In this document: positions 9,775 to 21,949 of the stretch, piece by piece
How positions within the stretch are numbered: the stretch's first letter is position 1
Layout: each line of letters starts with the position of its first letter
NCBI GenBank assembly: GCA_009746045.1
Contig: RPFO01000078.1
Coordinates: forward strand, 60,001-124,000
DNA: 64,000 bases
Direction: 5' to 3'
From: Mesostigma viride
Lineage: Eukaryota > Streptophyta > Mesostigmatophyceae > Mesostigmatales > Mesostigmataceae
Translations under genes and position numbers: made by a program
Notes under the pieces: generated by a model
Told to the model about the DNA's origin: nothing
The model's database searches: none
The model's input: the letters and a program-made list of their open reading frames with translations, nothing else

Positions 9775-11552
9775 TTACGCGATGGGGTGGGACTTGAACG
9801 CCTTGTCGCGGTCAGACAGCGCCATGTTCAGCATCTGCTTTGCCTGGCTGATGATGCAGAAGAGGACAAGCGCAACCGCCAGCAGCGACAGCACGATGGC
9901 AATGCAGGCAATGGCCAGGCCAGCCACCGCCACGCTGGAGGGTTCGCCATTGTCACTGGCACCGTCCGCATTCCCGCCACCGATGATAATGTCTGGGGTG
10001 TCGTTCGTGTTACAGGGGGCGGGCGCCGGCGCGGAGGGGTAGTCGGCACCCTTGTGGACCCACACGTTGCGGAAGTTGAGGGGCATCGGCGGGCGGTTGT
10101 TGGAGGCACCGGTCTTCCCGAGGGCGAGGTAGAGCACCTGCTGCAGGTCCTGGATCTGCTTGGGCGAGATGGGCACGGTGCGGTGCATCACGTGCCACGA
10201 GACGATCTCGGAGCAAGGGGGGGTGGTCAGGCTGCCCTCGTAGTGGTAGTAGGTGCTGTCCTCGGTAATGATGCGGCCAAAGTCAGTGTGGTAGAAGTCG
10301 GGGTCCTGGTTGAACAACTGCTTGCAGGGCGCAACCGAGGTGTTGCAGCTGGTCTGGTTGGCCAGCTGCATGGCCATGGCGATCATAGGCGGCAGGAAGG
10401 TGTTGTCGACCGTGGTGCTGTAGTGGAAGTTGATGCCCTGCAGGGTGACAGCCAGGGAGTAGGGGCAACCATGCAAAGGAAAAGCAGCCATAATCAGTTT
10501 ATGGGCGGCCGAATAGAGTAAGGTGTAACAGGATAGATGAGGTATTACAGTATGCATGCAGCGCAGACCAAACACCTGTCGCCAACTCTCCAGCTCGGGG
10601 CTGTGCATTACGTTACAACGACAGCAGCTTCATTGATCCGGCTACACCGTCCGCATTGTTAATTTTTATTCGGTTCAGCCGGAAGGCCCTTCGGAATTAG
10701 ACAATATTGTTTTATTGGTTGCAAGTGCTACTGTGCCTGCCTAATTAATTAATTATTAGTTTGTTTGGTTGGTTACCGAACAACCGTTGAACTGGCTGCG
10801 CAATTTAATAATTCTTTGTTTGTTTGGTGTAACCCAGCAGGCAGCACTGTTGTTACTGCCGGTAAGCGCATATTTGTCAGCAGAAGATTTAATGCTTCTT
10901 TGTTTTTCACCGCGAAAGAAGCGCTTTTGGCAGTCAAGGAATATTTATTTTAGCTTTCTTTGTTTGTTTGGTAGCTGGAAAAAACAAAGGGAAGTACACT
11001 CGGAATTAATATTAACAATGCGGACGGTGTACGTGATAAACTCCATGCAAATGAATCGCGCGCCACCGGTTGGATGGTGCGAGTCCGTGATATGGCACAA
11101 TGCGGAGCACTTACAATAACTGCGGCCTTGTTGCCGGCCTCGTTCAAGTGGACGAAGTGCGCCTCCAGTGGGTACAGAACGCCGTTGATGCTGTGCTCGC
11201 TTGGGGAGTGGACGTGGAACTGCTTCAGGTAGAAGACCTCGCCGCTGTTATGAATCATCTTGGACTTAGAGGCGGCATCGACGCTCAGGTCGTACTGGAT
11301 GTTGTGGTCGCTGACCTTCAGGTAGCCTGACGCATCGGGTTGCCAGTCGGTCTGCAGCCTGCGGATCAAGCCCTCCCCATCCTTGCTGTCCTTGGTGACG
11401 ATGTCGATTGGGCTTTGCCTGACGCCAGACGCGCACGCGCCCGTGTTCCAGTTCACAGCGTAAGGGTAATCACCTTCAAAACCGCCAGCGTGCACGCCAG
11501 CGGCGAGAAGCAGCACCAGGAAAGGGGTGAAGACGAGCCAAGTGGAAGCCAT
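9775..11552 (-). CDS. Alpha-type carbonic anhydrase, secreted, C-terminal membrane anchor (two exons)
   Basis: Exons on the minus strand are 11552-11115 and 10437-9775, with intron 10438-11114 (donor GTAAGT, acceptor CTGCAG, both phase 0), giving 366 aa. It should interconvert CO2 and bicarbonate. Residues 1-22 form a signal peptide. RQSPIDI (45-51), the zinc ligands in FHVH (H113, H115) and EAHFVH (H132), SEH (E119) and SLTTPPC (T217) match the alpha-CA active site. C40 and C220 are placed for the usual disulfide. Residues 314-342 form one hydrophobic transmembrane helix, followed by a basic tail of about 24 residues. This predicts an extracellular enzyme held in the plasma membrane, as used in algal inorganic-carbon uptake (inference). 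The start is the first ATG ahead of the signal peptide. Stop is TAA. Confidence 0.92.
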
Positions 11553-11796
11553 TGTGACCTGTAATCAGTCCAGGTACTGTGGCAATGCTGTAGCGGGAGA
11601 GTTACTTAGTTGAATCCCACGCCGCACATGTAGCGGGAGAGTGCGCGTGATTACGCGCGCGGTACCGGAACTACTGGGCGGTATCCCTGCGTTTTTATAC
11701 ATGAGGTGCATGCTCCCTTCAAACGATTGAATGGCTAGGAAGCGCTTGCGTTTCATCAGAAAGCTTCAGTGGTTGGCTGGTTGCACTCTAGCACGG
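11553..11796. promoter_or_regulatory. Presumed promoter and 5' UTR of the carbonic anhydrase gene
   Basis: Short region upstream of the minus-strand start codon. It includes a duplicated GTAGCGGGAGAGT motif (11589-11601 and 11631-11643). No convincing TATA box or CO2-response element could be identified by eye. Confidence 0.3.
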
Positions 11797-11894
11797 GTAG
11801 AATGTCGTTTTACAAAAACGTCTGTCAGGACGTCACAACAACAACAACAACAACAACGGGTAGAATGTCGTTTTACAAAAACGTCTGTCAGGAG
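11797..11894 (+). repeat. Direct repeat of ~36 bp around a short CAA run
   Basis: The 36-bp sequence beginning CGGGTAGAATGTCG occurs at about 11797 and again at 11858, separated by (CAA)n. This looks like duplication associated with the microsatellite. Confidence 0.7.
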
Positions 11895-12247
11895 CATGTA
11901 ATCTCCATGTCTTTACTTACGTTACCCTGACGTTACTAATAACTTCCTCCAGAAACTAGTCCGCCAAGTCACGAACTCGTCGTTGCATTTGCTCCGCTGG
12001 CTCGGAACTCATCCATCCTAGTTGGCGACAGGAAGATGTGATAGCCAACAACGGCTGCACAGGTGGGACCCGCGGGAATAAACTCAACTTTTTTTTTCGG
12101 GGAAATTATGGGGTATATGACGCTACAGTACCCTGGTTTTAAGCGGGTGTCCCGGGGTTTGACCCGGCAGGGTTGCTAGAGCACGGTGGTGAAGCTGCCT
12201 ACTGTACTGTACTATAGATTCTCTGCTGCCCATGTGCGGCGTGGGAC

Positions 12248-12363
<116 letters not shown>

Positions 12364-12465
12364 TGTACTGTACTACAGTACTGTACTATACATAGAACTG
12401 TACTGTCTTATATATCCGGCCCCCGGCCACTATAGATTCTCTGCTGCCCTTGGGCGGCGTGGGAC

Positions 12466-12626
<161 letters not shown>

Positions 12627-12641
12627 TGTACTGTACTGTAG

Positions 12642-13454
12642 ATAGACCGCATTCGTCGAACTACAGTACGGGTAGGTAGGCGTCCAGGCGGCAGGCTGGT
12701 CCAGGCCTCCAGGGTCACGTGCGAGGCAGTTAAACACCGTTTGCTGTCAGACACGTGGCCGTGGCCGTCGCACCTTGGTTTACCCGCTTGTGTCGAGCTC
12801 GAACTCCTCGAAATGGAAGGGCATGGCATACAGGCGTGGCGCGCGGGCCCCAGCGTTTTTCCATGCTCTAGTCTGTGTCGATGCAGGAGAAACTGCATAA
12901 TTGATCGGGGACGAACTGATTGACTAGTAGTACTGCGGCACTTCTTTTGCCGGTTGATGCAGGCCGCAGTGCGCTCAGCCTCTACCGTTGTGCGTAAATT
13001 GTACCACCCCCAAGCTTTACTGTAGATGCGGCTACCGATGACTGATGAGGCTGAACATCAGCGGTTCTACTACTACAGTATTCCTACGCTAAATTACTAG
13101 GTGGATTCTGCGCGACGGACATTCACGGGAGCCGGTTTTATGAGTGCAGCTGAGGCTTGGATGACCCGCTCGCTTCCAGATATTTTACGCTCGGGGAAGT
13201 GCTGGTTCTTTCTTGCAAGGCTGGTCACATTCATGAAAACGGAACGACTCGACAGCCAGTGATGTACACTGCATGCTATATGAATAGCGCTAGGTTTTTC
13301 TGGGAAGAGTATGTCCGGGAGAAGAAGACTTTTCTGAAGAGCTTTGTCACGCAACATACGCCTCGACTTTCCCTAATCGCGCGCGGTGCCTCCGCGCGTA
13401 TGCGGCCACCGAATCAAGGGCTTGCCGTAACCTGACTATCATTTTCCCGTGCAG
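12642..13454. other. Intergenic, no gene supported
   Basis: No domain recognised. It may contain the intron upstream of the exon at 13455. Confidence 0.4.
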
Positions 13455-13610
13455 ATCATGGAGGGAATTCCTGATGATAATTTTAGGGATCAAAAGAGCG
13501 AAATATCTCGTGGAGATGTTTCAAACGGCCGCCCACCGCAAGCTGGAAGTCCATTGACTGATAAAGCAGACCCTGGGGACAGTCCTAGTTCATGGCTTTT
13601 TGGCGCTCAG
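13455..13610 (+). CDS. Putative internal exon of an unrecognised gene
   Basis: The segment is bounded by a good acceptor (TTTTCCCGTGCAG) and donor (CAG/GTAAGT), is open for 52 codons in phase 0 and encodes a polar, low-complexity peptide ending PSSWLFGAQ. A likely next exon starts at 13670 after TTTTCATGTAG. In the same phase it contains AQSWFFGQ, an echo of the PSSWLFG motif, so this may be a short repeated motif in a larger protein. I recognise no family. The 5' and 3' ends of the gene are not resolved. Confidence 0.35.
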
Positions 13611-13699
13611 GTAAGTAGAAATCAAGGCAAAAGCTAGTCAGGATGGGCACATGCTTCATTTTCATGTAGACATGGTGGGGCATGACGACGCTGAAGGGG

Positions 13700-14370
13700 C
13701 GTCAGCCTCGGAAACCTGCTCAGTCCTGGTTCTTTGGGCAGCCTATTTCTTGCATGTGGAGTGCTTCATTATTTTCGTCGCTACATGCTGCCATCTTTAG
13801 GGTACGTGCCAGGTGTTTCCACCAACTTCTCAATAAGATAGCAACCTACAGGTTATCTTATCGGAAATGCTTACGCCATGGACCCAGCCTTGCACTCCTA
13901 GGATTTTACATACTAGAGAATGCAGTGAGAATGAGAACTATGAGCACTATTGCTGAACCCTCTTGGTCAAGATTACAGGTCCCAAATGAGTTGTCTTTTG
14001 ATAATTATGGCTCCTTGGTTGATTGCATGCAACATCTGTCAATTATGTGCGTGAAATGAAGCTTGTTTTTGTACCATGTACCAATCTTTCGCCAATTTGT
14101 TTTTTCGTTAGTCCACCCATCCCCATTGTCATCCGTTCCACAAAGGAGTTATTCTCCATGAAACAGTCGTGAACAGGATCTAATGAAATTCAATGTTAGT
14201 TCTTCATTGGGTACAAGCTGTTGTCAGTGCGGTATACACCCATGCACATATTTCTCACTATGTTGCTTTGCCACGTGGCTGCCAGTCTTATGTCTTACGT
14301 CACCTCACCGCTTGTCTCATGGCTTTTGTCACCTGCCACGGTGGCATCTGGGCAGGGGAAATCGTGTCAC
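13700..14370. other. No confident gene
   Basis: Possible continuation of the preceding exons. Short open stretches only, and no recognisable domain. Confidence 0.35.
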
Positions 14371-15357
14371 GGGGACACTAGCCAACCCTGTGACGGCTGC
14401 CAGCGACAGCTCCAGGCGCTCCAGCGCCAGCAAGCCACCTTCCAGGGCGCGCTCGACGACCTAACCCACAGATTCAACTCCTTATCCGCACAGCGTGGCA
14501 AGGACCAGGCCCACATCCTTGAGCTGCACGCCAGGGTACTGGAGCTGGAACGCCAGCTGCAGGCGGTCATCTACCTGCACAATAAACCAGAGGACGTGTC
14601 GGCAGGGGTGGCCGGGACCAACGTAATACCGGCCGCCGGGGCACCGAGCGTGCAACATGGCGACACGCCAGCAGGCACCCGTGTAGTAGAGGTGGCGGAG
14701 CAGGTGGCGGATGTCCAGACTAAGATCGACGCGGCGCAGGGGCAGACGGAGGCGTTGGTGGCGGACGTGGAGGCGGAGGTGGCCCGGCGTCGACAAGGAG
14801 ACCGAGGGAGCAGAACGCGTATCTGGACGCCAGGATTGCGGCGCTGGAGGCGCACGTCAGCCAGTCGGCTGGCCCTGGTGTTGGGCTCGATGAGACTCAT
14901 TAGCCCAAATAATATTGGAATATCGATCCAACCATTTGTGCAGACCTCTCATGGACGCTGGACGACAACCTGACCCCCCCTCAGCAGCAGCAGCGCCGCC
15001 ACCTATGGCCGGACTACCTCCGCCACAAGCAAGACCCCAAGAAGCCCACGGTGTTCTGGAGGGGCGGGGACCTGATCGTCAACAACCAGCTGTAGAAGCC
15101 CCCCACGGGCTAGACTAGCCATAATGTAGTCACACCCGTGCTTGGGTGATGCAACCTGGACATCGCCATCCCATAGTGCAATGCCAATGCAGGGTAGAAC
15201 GTACCCATGCATGCCTAGAGCCTTACCAGTAGCCAACAGACATCCGCCAGCCTAGCTATGCGTCTCGCCTAGCACTGCTTGTTTGCTCACGTCTCCGTAG
15301 CCATGTAATGCTCACACGGGTCCTATTGTACCCACAGGGGCTGCCCCGGATCGTTTC
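14371..15357 (+). pseudogene. LINE copy C: ORF1 fragment with 3' tail
   Basis: 14371-14800 encodes a long heptad-patterned coiled coil (QRQLQALQRQQATFQ; ILELHARVLELERQLQ). The RRM is deleted near 14900, and the C-terminal signature resumes in another frame at 14943-15095 (TLDDNLTPPQQQQRR, FWRGGDL) followed by a stop. The segment 15310-15350 (CACCCACAG then CCGGATCGTT) matches the 3' region of LINE E (26860). No ORF2 is present. Like copies B and E it is an ORF1-plus-tail deletion form. Confidence 0.65.
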
Positions 15358-15375
15358 AACGGGTCCATCTCAGAT

Positions 15376-16275
15376 ATGTTGAAGTCCGTGATTTTTGAGG
15401 GCTCTGGCGAGCAAGTCAGGATTGCGATCGCCAGAGAGATTACCGGTAAACAGAAGGGCAAGTACGTGGAGACCAGTCAGCAGGCGGTCGATTTGTGGAG
15501 GGGGTTGGTGAGGGACGCGGAAAAGTTCAAGTACACCAATCTGGACGTGCCCAAGGGCTGGGAGGTGGAAGGGGAAGCACTGATCCCGCCCATGAAGGAC
15601 ATGCGGACGCCAAAGGTATACATAATGGATCGGGTGTGGGAATGTTTTACGCTTTGAAAATAGGATGTGATTATTGTGCGCCAACGGCCGTTGGAACCTG
15701 GCAATTAGAGTTTCGCTCTTCCAACGGCAGTTGGACAGAAATAATGTCAGGTCCTGTTGTCTGAAAGTAAGCCATTTGTGCCTCAAATCGTGATTGACAT
15801 TTGCATGCAGGGGATAGAGGCGCATCGGAGGGTCGCCCTCATTGGAGGGGGTCTGAATGCAGAAGACGAGGCCGTTTCCAAGAAGTCCAGGGGGACTGCG
15901 CTGTTGGAAGTGCACAACTACTTCAAGGCGCACATGGAGGACTGCTGGGACAAGGCGGAGGTGCCCATTCACGATCAGAAAGAAATTTGGAATTTGATTC
16001 ACGGGGTTGCCAGCAGGATTGATAAGGCCGTCGCCAGCAAGGACCTCGAAGGCGAGGAGGATGTTGGGGAGGAGCCGGTTCTGAAGGTGGGTGGCTTGTC
16101 CGAATTGGAGAAAACCCAAGTCTACGACTTCATCGCGGCTGTGAAGGATGAAACGATAAGCATGCCGGAGGGGCTTAGATGTGGATTCCCGATTGAGGAC
16201 AAGCTGGCCAAGGAGCTTGCAGAGTTTCTGGACATGGTGGCTGGGACAAGGTGGACGGGGAGGGGAGGGTGGTGA
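15376..16275 (+). CDS. Unrecognised two-exon gene
   Basis: Exons 15376-15615 and 15811-16275. The donor is AAG/GTATAC and the acceptor TTTGCATGCAG, and both junctions are phase 0. The joined frame gives 234 aa with plain coding character: mixed charged and hydrophobic residues without repeats, a lysine-rich segment around residue 25 (GKQKGKYVETSQQ), an acidic patch (DLEGEEDVGEEP) and a final run of alternating helices. No catalytic motif, signal peptide or membrane segment is visible, and I recognise no family. LINE C ends about 20 bp upstream of the ATG, and the frame is open upstream (NGSISD), so the true 5' exons may lie beyond the insertion. It could be host or transposon-borne. Confidence 0.5.
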
Positions 16276-16555
16276 GGAAGGGGGGGTGCGTCAAAAAGGA
16301 AGGGTGGCAGAGTATAGCCCTCTTTAAATCATGGCCGTCTATCATGGCAACCGTGAAGGCCAAACACGTTCCTCCTCAGTGCTTGTATGACCTACCGTAC
16401 ATGGCCAAGGTCTTTTAGGAGGTGATGGTCCACCTTTTCATGATCTACGAGTCCGAAAATGGAAAATACCCCGACGCGCGCCAACTTGGCTGGCTGGAGA
16501 AGACGCCAGCATGGGAACGCCCTACCCTTATGTAGATGGGGGCGTTCGGTCGGAG

Positions 16556-17095
16556 GGGGATGATGAGGGTGTCGGGTCAAAAAAGGGGGATGATGATGGT
16601 TGATGAGGAGGGGGATGATGAGGGTGTCGGGTCAAAGGGATTATGAGGATGGATGGGGAGGGGGATGATGAGGGTGTCGTGTCAAAGGGATGATGAGGAT
16701 GGATGGGGAGGGGGATGATGAGGGTGTCGGGTCAAAGGGGATGATGAAAATGGATGGGGAGGGGGGTGATGTGGGTGTCGGGTCAAAGGGATGATGAGGA
16801 TGGATGGGGAGGGGGATGATGAGGGTGTCGGGTCAAATGGATGATAAGGATGGATGGGGAGGGGGATGATGAGGGTGTGGTGTCAAAGGGGGATGATGAG
16901 GATGGATGGGGAGGGGGATGATGCGGGTGTCGGGTCAAAGGGATGATGAGGATGGATGGGGAGGGGGATGATGCGGGTGTCGGGTCAAAGGGATGATGAG
17001 GATGGATGGGGAGGGGGATGATGAGGGTGTCGGGTCAAAGGGATGATGAGGATGGATGGGGAGGGGGATGATGAGGGTCACTGTCGGGTCAATTG
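16556..17095 (+). repeat. ~51-bp minisatellite, about ten units
   Basis: The unit is of the form GGATGATGAGGATGGATGGG, then GAGGGGGATGATGAGGGTGT, then CGGGTCAAAGG. Single-base variants separate the copies. The G-rich strand is the plus strand. Confidence 0.9.
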
Positions 17096-17109
17096 GGGAG
17101 GAGGGCGGT

Positions 17110-17930
17110 GATGAGTGGGGCGGGTCGAAGGGGCGGGGGTCGAAGAGGGGATATCCCCTCTTCGATATAGGGGGGCGGGTCGAAGGGCGGAGAGGGGGGC
17201 AGGTCGAAGGGCGGAGAGCGGGGGCGGGTCGAAGGGCGGAGAGGGGGGCGATACTGCAAAGGAGGGGCCGTCTCAGGCGTCACGACCTCTTACAGGTCTA
17301 CGTCGAGAGGGTGGAGGCGTTTTTGAAGGACAAGGACAGTTCGGATTGGAACTGGTGCCATCATGGATTAGGGAAGCTGTTGATCAAAGCAGTTGGGTTT
17401 AATGATGGAGAAGAGGGCAGCAGAGGCCGCACTGACGGTCACGGTGCAGGCTGCGCTTTCAAAAAGAACAGATAACGAGCCTTCCATAGAGCCCTCCCCG
17501 CCTGTGCCGTCACCCAAGAAGGTTACGTCTGAAAAAGCCGGGGTGTCGGGTAAGCGGGCGCGTCGACGGGCGCTGATGAGGGCGGCGGGTCGAACGGCGC
17601 AGAGGGCAAAGGGGGGAAGGGGGGAGAGGGGGAAGCTGGGGGAAGGGGGGGGGGGGAGGTGAGGGCGGCTCGAAGGGGAGCTCTGGGGCGTCGGGCCGGG
17701 GGGGGATGTTGAGAAGTGCCGTCGACTACTGCAAGAAGCTCCTTACGCCCGGCGGCCACGTTCGATCATGAGCAACGGCTAGCCTCCCGTCAAGGGGTAA
17801 GTTGAAGTACAGGCATTTGGGGGGGTATGCATTATGACGTATGTCTTCATATATTCCGACGGAGGCTCAGTGGTGTATAAATAACTAACTGAACGTTCGG
17901 GTGAACTGCTCCGCTCGTCATTGCTTGTCC
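17110..17930. other. G-rich low-complexity region with possible exon
   Basis: 17115-17260 is an imperfect array of GGGCGGGTCGAAGGGCGGAGAGG-like units. A segment from 17287, preceded by CTCTTACAG, encodes VYVERVEAFLKDKDSSDWNW and may be an exon of the same unknown gene as 15376-16275. Its end is unclear. 17560-17720 is purine-rich filler. Confidence 0.3.
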
Positions 17931-17934
17931 CACC

Positions 17935-18262
17935 CCCAGGTGACGAGTCTGAAGAAGAGCCGCCACACTGAGGATGACGCCTGCCGGGCCCAACCAAAGG
18001 GTTTGAGGAGGAATCGGAAGAAGCGGAAGAAGCGGAAGTGGAACATGAGGCGGAAGCGCCAATAATAAAACGGGTCAACGGTACCGCACCCCAGCCGAAG
18101 CTAGTAGACAAGAAAGTGCCACCACCACGTTGGCAGCCGTGGATGGAGAATCTGGAAGGCGCGGCGGGGGGTAAACGGGTCGTGCCCCGCTCCCCTGTTG
18201 GCTGCCCGGTTTCCTTTACTCTGCAAGCACGGAGGAGAATTTTGCCAGTATCGGAAGAGTGA
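17935..18262 (+). pseudogene. Possible 3' exon of an unrecognised gene
   Basis: An acceptor (CCCACCCCCAG) at 17940 is followed by a stretch encoding an acidic run (EEESEEAEEAEVEHEAEA, about 18000-18058) and a proline/basic C-terminal part to a TGA at 18260. The acidic run is not in frame with the first codons after the acceptor, so a frame change or a different splice site is needed. No family recognised. Confidence 0.25.
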
Positions 18263-18524
18263 AGGCAAGCGCCCAGATACGTTGTGGTTGCCCACGTGGG
18301 CTGCTGATCGAAGGTGAAGAAACTCAATGACCAGAAGCCCGCACACATGCCGGAATTTCACGTCGACACGTTCCTAAGTTGTGCATGGAATCGTTAGAAG
18401 AGTGTCAAAGGGCGGGTGGTACGTTAAATTTTGGGCCGAAGGGTGTGACGAAAAGGGAATCTGGCTCAATGGGGAGCAGCAGGAAAGGCCGACCAACAGA
18501 ATTTTCCCGGTACAACAAGAGGAG

Positions 18525-18955
18525 ATGCGGATTTTTCTAGACTAGATAGATTAGCGTTAGGTTAGTTCGATTACGTGGCTCCCTCCACTCCCCCATCCAT
18601 CAAGGAATATTAATTAATTAATTAATTAGGAACATAACTCCGTTGGGAGTATCTGTAGCACATATGCCAGAGAAGGGGAAATATGGCCTATAATACATTC
18701 TGAGCTACTTCCTGCAAGGGTGGGAATGTAAGCGACCCTTGCTCTAGGTGCACCAAGGGCACCTGCACCCCCCAGAGTCTCGGGCAACACCCAGCTAAGG
18801 GGAGCCCGTCATAGGGGGGGAAGATCAGCATGGCTATACAAGAGCTAAGGCATGGCGTCTCAGCAGAGAGTGACTCCCTGCATGGGCACTGCATAATGAA
18901 ATAATGCTAGGCATCATCTGGAGTGTGGCACATCATAGGCACACATTAATTAATG
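18525..18955. mobile_element. LINE 3'-end fragments, converging
   Basis: 18525-18630 on the plus strand matches the 3' UTR of LINE A (TTCTAGACTAGATA, GTTAGTTCGATTACG) and ends in TTAA repeats at 18610-18628. From 18631 the complementary orientation follows (AACTCCGTTGGGAGT is the reverse of the CTCCCAACGGAG tail motif), with a stretch similar to 7395-7530. Confidence 0.5.
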
Positions 18956-19105
18956 AATTAATAGACACGTATGTGACTGCGTCACGTGAGCATAAGTCCT
19001 CCGTGGGAGGGGAACATGGGATGGAATGGATGGTGTAAGCTATCTAGGTCCTAGTTACAGGGGTGTGGGCACCGCGGCCCGAATCGCTATGAATGCCATA
19101 CGCGG

Positions 19106-20377
19106 TCACACGCGGAGCCCCCACAGACTTGGGGGCATGGTCTCCTTCATCACTACTTGCCATCTATCCTTGCGCACCATCTGCCTCCATATTACAGACA
19201 AACCAGGAGGCTGCCCGGGCGTGAGCCCGTCGCGTCTAGTGTAGCACATGTCCATGCCGAGTCTATCACGAAAAGTCCACGGGTGGCGGCCCTGCCGCGC
19301 GCGGCCTGGGGCACGCCAGGTGAGGACATATCGCCGAGGCTGGGCGGGTTTGGTGCCAGCTAGTCTATCTGATGTGTCTACCTGATCTGTGCGGGCCAGG
19401 TGGCCGGCTAGGCCCAGGCGCCTGTGCCTACGAATGTGGGAAACATAGGGCAAATCAGCGTACAAATCCTCATTTAACTAATGTGCAAACCAAAGGGGAT
19501 GTTAAGGGCCTTGCGCAGCATCTTGGTGACGGTGCCGTCGAGTCGTTGCTCCAGCTCTTGCGTCAGTGTCCAGGTCTCGGCGCCGTAGGTCAGGATCGTC
19601 AGAATGAGGACCTTGACTTGAGGTCAAGCTTGACGATCCGGGGTAGGGCGGGGTTGCTTCACCAGCGGCGGTGGTCATGGAGGTGCGCCCACGACATGCC
19701 GATCCGTGTCGTCAGGTCGTCCTCGCAGTCGGGAAGCCAACTGCCGAGCAGAGCTCTTGAAGCGGCCTGAAGTAGGGTAGGGGACCTCGGTGTCGTCTAA
19801 GAGGCGGAGTGTGGGTGGGGGCCCTGCCATGCCGAGGGCCAGGGCCTCCGTTTTGGGGCTGATTTCTAGACCAACCGCCCGAGCCTCGAGCGCCAGGCAG
19901 TCCAGCCAAAGTTGGGCAGAGGCCGGCTCCGGCTTCTCGATGCATGAGCGTGATGTCAGCGTCGGCATAAATGAGGTCAGCTAGTAAATTCTGCTTGTTA
20001 GTCGGCCCCCCTTCTCCAAGCTCGTTCGTGATCGCTAGGCCGGGGGCCCGGCCTGCAGGCTGCAATGCTTAAAGCGAGCATGTGCCTGGCGCATAACATA
20101 ATCCACTACAATAATAAACAGGTACGGCGACAGGACGCAACCCTGCCAGACGCCGGTCTGCAGTGGGCATGGCGGGGTAATGGCCGTGTTGAGTGCGCAC
20201 CGAAGTGGTCGACCCCTCATACAGCGTGCGGATGACCGTAATCAGGGGAGTGGGGACGCGAGCGCGAGCAAGTACAGCCCAGAGAGCGTCCCAGAGGACA
20301 GAATCAAAAGCCTTGATGAAGTTGACGAAGATCAGGATGGCGGGAAACTCACCAGGTACATAGGCACACATGTACAT
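19106..20377 (-). pseudogene. LINE ORF2 fragment (RT core and C-terminus), degenerate
   Basis: Motif A reads LIFVNFIKAFDSV near 20330, with the catalytic aspartate replaced by asparagine. Motif B is frameshifted near 20150. Motif C reads IYADADITL near 19970 instead of YADD. The C-terminal part (GLAGHLARTDQVDT, LTWRAPG) reaches 19106. Several frame changes and the two active-site changes show a dead copy. Confidence 0.7.
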
Positions 20378-20480
20378 GACTAAAAGTGCTAGGCATCAGC
20401 TGGTATAGTGCCTGTAGTAGGCGGGCATGTACAAGGCCACGGTCTAACTATTCTACACTACTGCAGCTGTACATATTCCC

Positions 20481-21949
20481 CTAAGCTGGGGCGTCTGGAG
20501 TCTCGGGGGCCGCGGTGGTCGCGGGGGTCGCGTGCCAGGGCTTGTGGCCGACGTACTGAGATGGCCGCCCCCTTCCAGTACACCGGCTGGCCCGCCTTGG
20601 TCTGCCGGAGCTGGAGGTAGGTCGGCCATATAGCTCCCGTCGCCGCTGTTGCTGCGCCAGGGTCAAGTCATCGTCCACGGTGAAGGGAGTATTCTCGAGC
20701 CGCTTGCGGCCTCTGAGAAACGAAATCTTGTCCGATGGGCTCTCAAAGATGAGAAGAAGCGGAGCCGCCCCTGCCTTACCCCGCGCGCGGGGAAGGCGAT
20801 GGGCGGTCAGCTTAATCTCACCAAGAAGGCCCATGCGTGCAAGGATTTTGCTCTCAAACGCACGTACGTGCAAGCTTCTCAGAATTCTCACCTTCCTCCA
20901 TGTCGAAGTTCTTGACGATGGCGTTGAGGATGCGCTTGGCAAGCTCGGCCTCCTCGCGGAGGTCGAGCTTCTGTTGCTCGAGCTGTGCTGCGACAGCGGA
21001 GGTGGTGGAGGCGGGCGTGCTGCTTAAGCATGTCCGCCCAGGTCGGGATGGGAGGAGCATCGCCGGCCAGGCCAGCCGGGGCTGGCTTGCATGGCGGCAA
21101 TGTCCTTCACTGCCTGCCGGGGCGCCGGCAGTGAGGCCTGCGGTGTTTTGCAGGACCTCGATGGCGATTGCATTGTCGGCCTTAAGGCCGGCGCTGGTCA
21201 ATGTGGCGGAGCTGGGCGGTGCAATGGAGTCGGTGGAGGCGGAGGGGGGGGGGGGGGGTGGAGGCGAGGAGGGTGGCGGTGGCGGTGGCGGTGGCGGTGG
21301 GGATGGTGGGGAGCTCATGCATGCAGCAGCCAGCTTACGACCCAAAGCTTGCATTTTGCAAGCGAGGGGCGTCACGCGTGCTGCATGCGAGGTGGTGGAG
21401 GAGGGTGAATTCGCCCAAGGGGACGGGTTGCCAGAGTTCCGCGGAAGAACGCTTAACCTTGGATGGAAAAGAGGGCGGCAAGCTGAAGGCGCGGTCGCAA
21501 CCAGCCAGACAGGTCAGCTTGGCGGAGCTGAAACTGGCCGTCAGACTGGCTGCGGAAGCATTTGTGGCTTTGGAGGCGCTGGCACACTGACCTGAGGTCA
21601 AGAAGGGAGGCATACGACCCATAAAACAGGAGCTCCAGTATCCGGATGTGTGGCCTGTTGAAATAGCCGGGTCTGTTGACGTCGAAGGTGGAAAATAACT
21701 CATCAACGTCAAAGTCGTACTCGGACCAGGTAGGTTCGGTTGGGCGGCTGCGTTTGGGCTCGGGCGCGAGGCTGAATGAAGGCGAGGCAGGAAGCCCGGG
21801 AAGGTGCTGGGCGACCACCAGTGCGCGACTAGTGTCACCCGGCTGCCTGCCGGGCCTGAGGGCGAAGCTGCAGCCGGAGCTGCCGACGTATTTTCATTGC
21901 CGAGCGCAGCCGCCAGGCTGCGTTGCGTCGAGGAGCATTTGCTCGTCAT
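20481..21949 (-). pseudogene. LINE ORF1, near full length, frameshifted
   Basis: From the likely start at 21949 the N-terminal part is Pro/Ser-rich. A conserved block APEPKRSRPTEPTWSEY...VDELFSTF follows in a second frame, similar in layout to SPEPKKPCHDSHKWSKF...DQLFTLL of LINE E. A proline-rich linker (21220-21310), a coiled coil (QLEQQKLDLREEAELAKRILNAI, about 20900-20985), an RRM-like part and the C-terminal signature (FLRGRKRL, DDDLTLAQQQR) follow. It would be an RNA-binding chaperone of the retrotransposon RNP. Confidence 0.65.
21220..21312 (+). repeat. G-rich GGT/GGA low-complexity tract
   Basis: A run of G-rich codon-like repeats with a 10-G homopolymer near 21246-21257. On the minus strand it encodes the polyproline linker of LINE D ORF1. 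Confidence 0.8.

Noticed and set aside
9766-10521. 251-codon plus-strand frame over the carbonic anhydrase exon 2
   Set aside because: Antisense shadow of a GC-rich coding exon; the minus strand has the full active site.
16556-17095. CRISPR array
   Set aside because: Regularly repeated ~51-bp units, but without distinct spacers and in eukaryotic DNA. It is a minisatellite.
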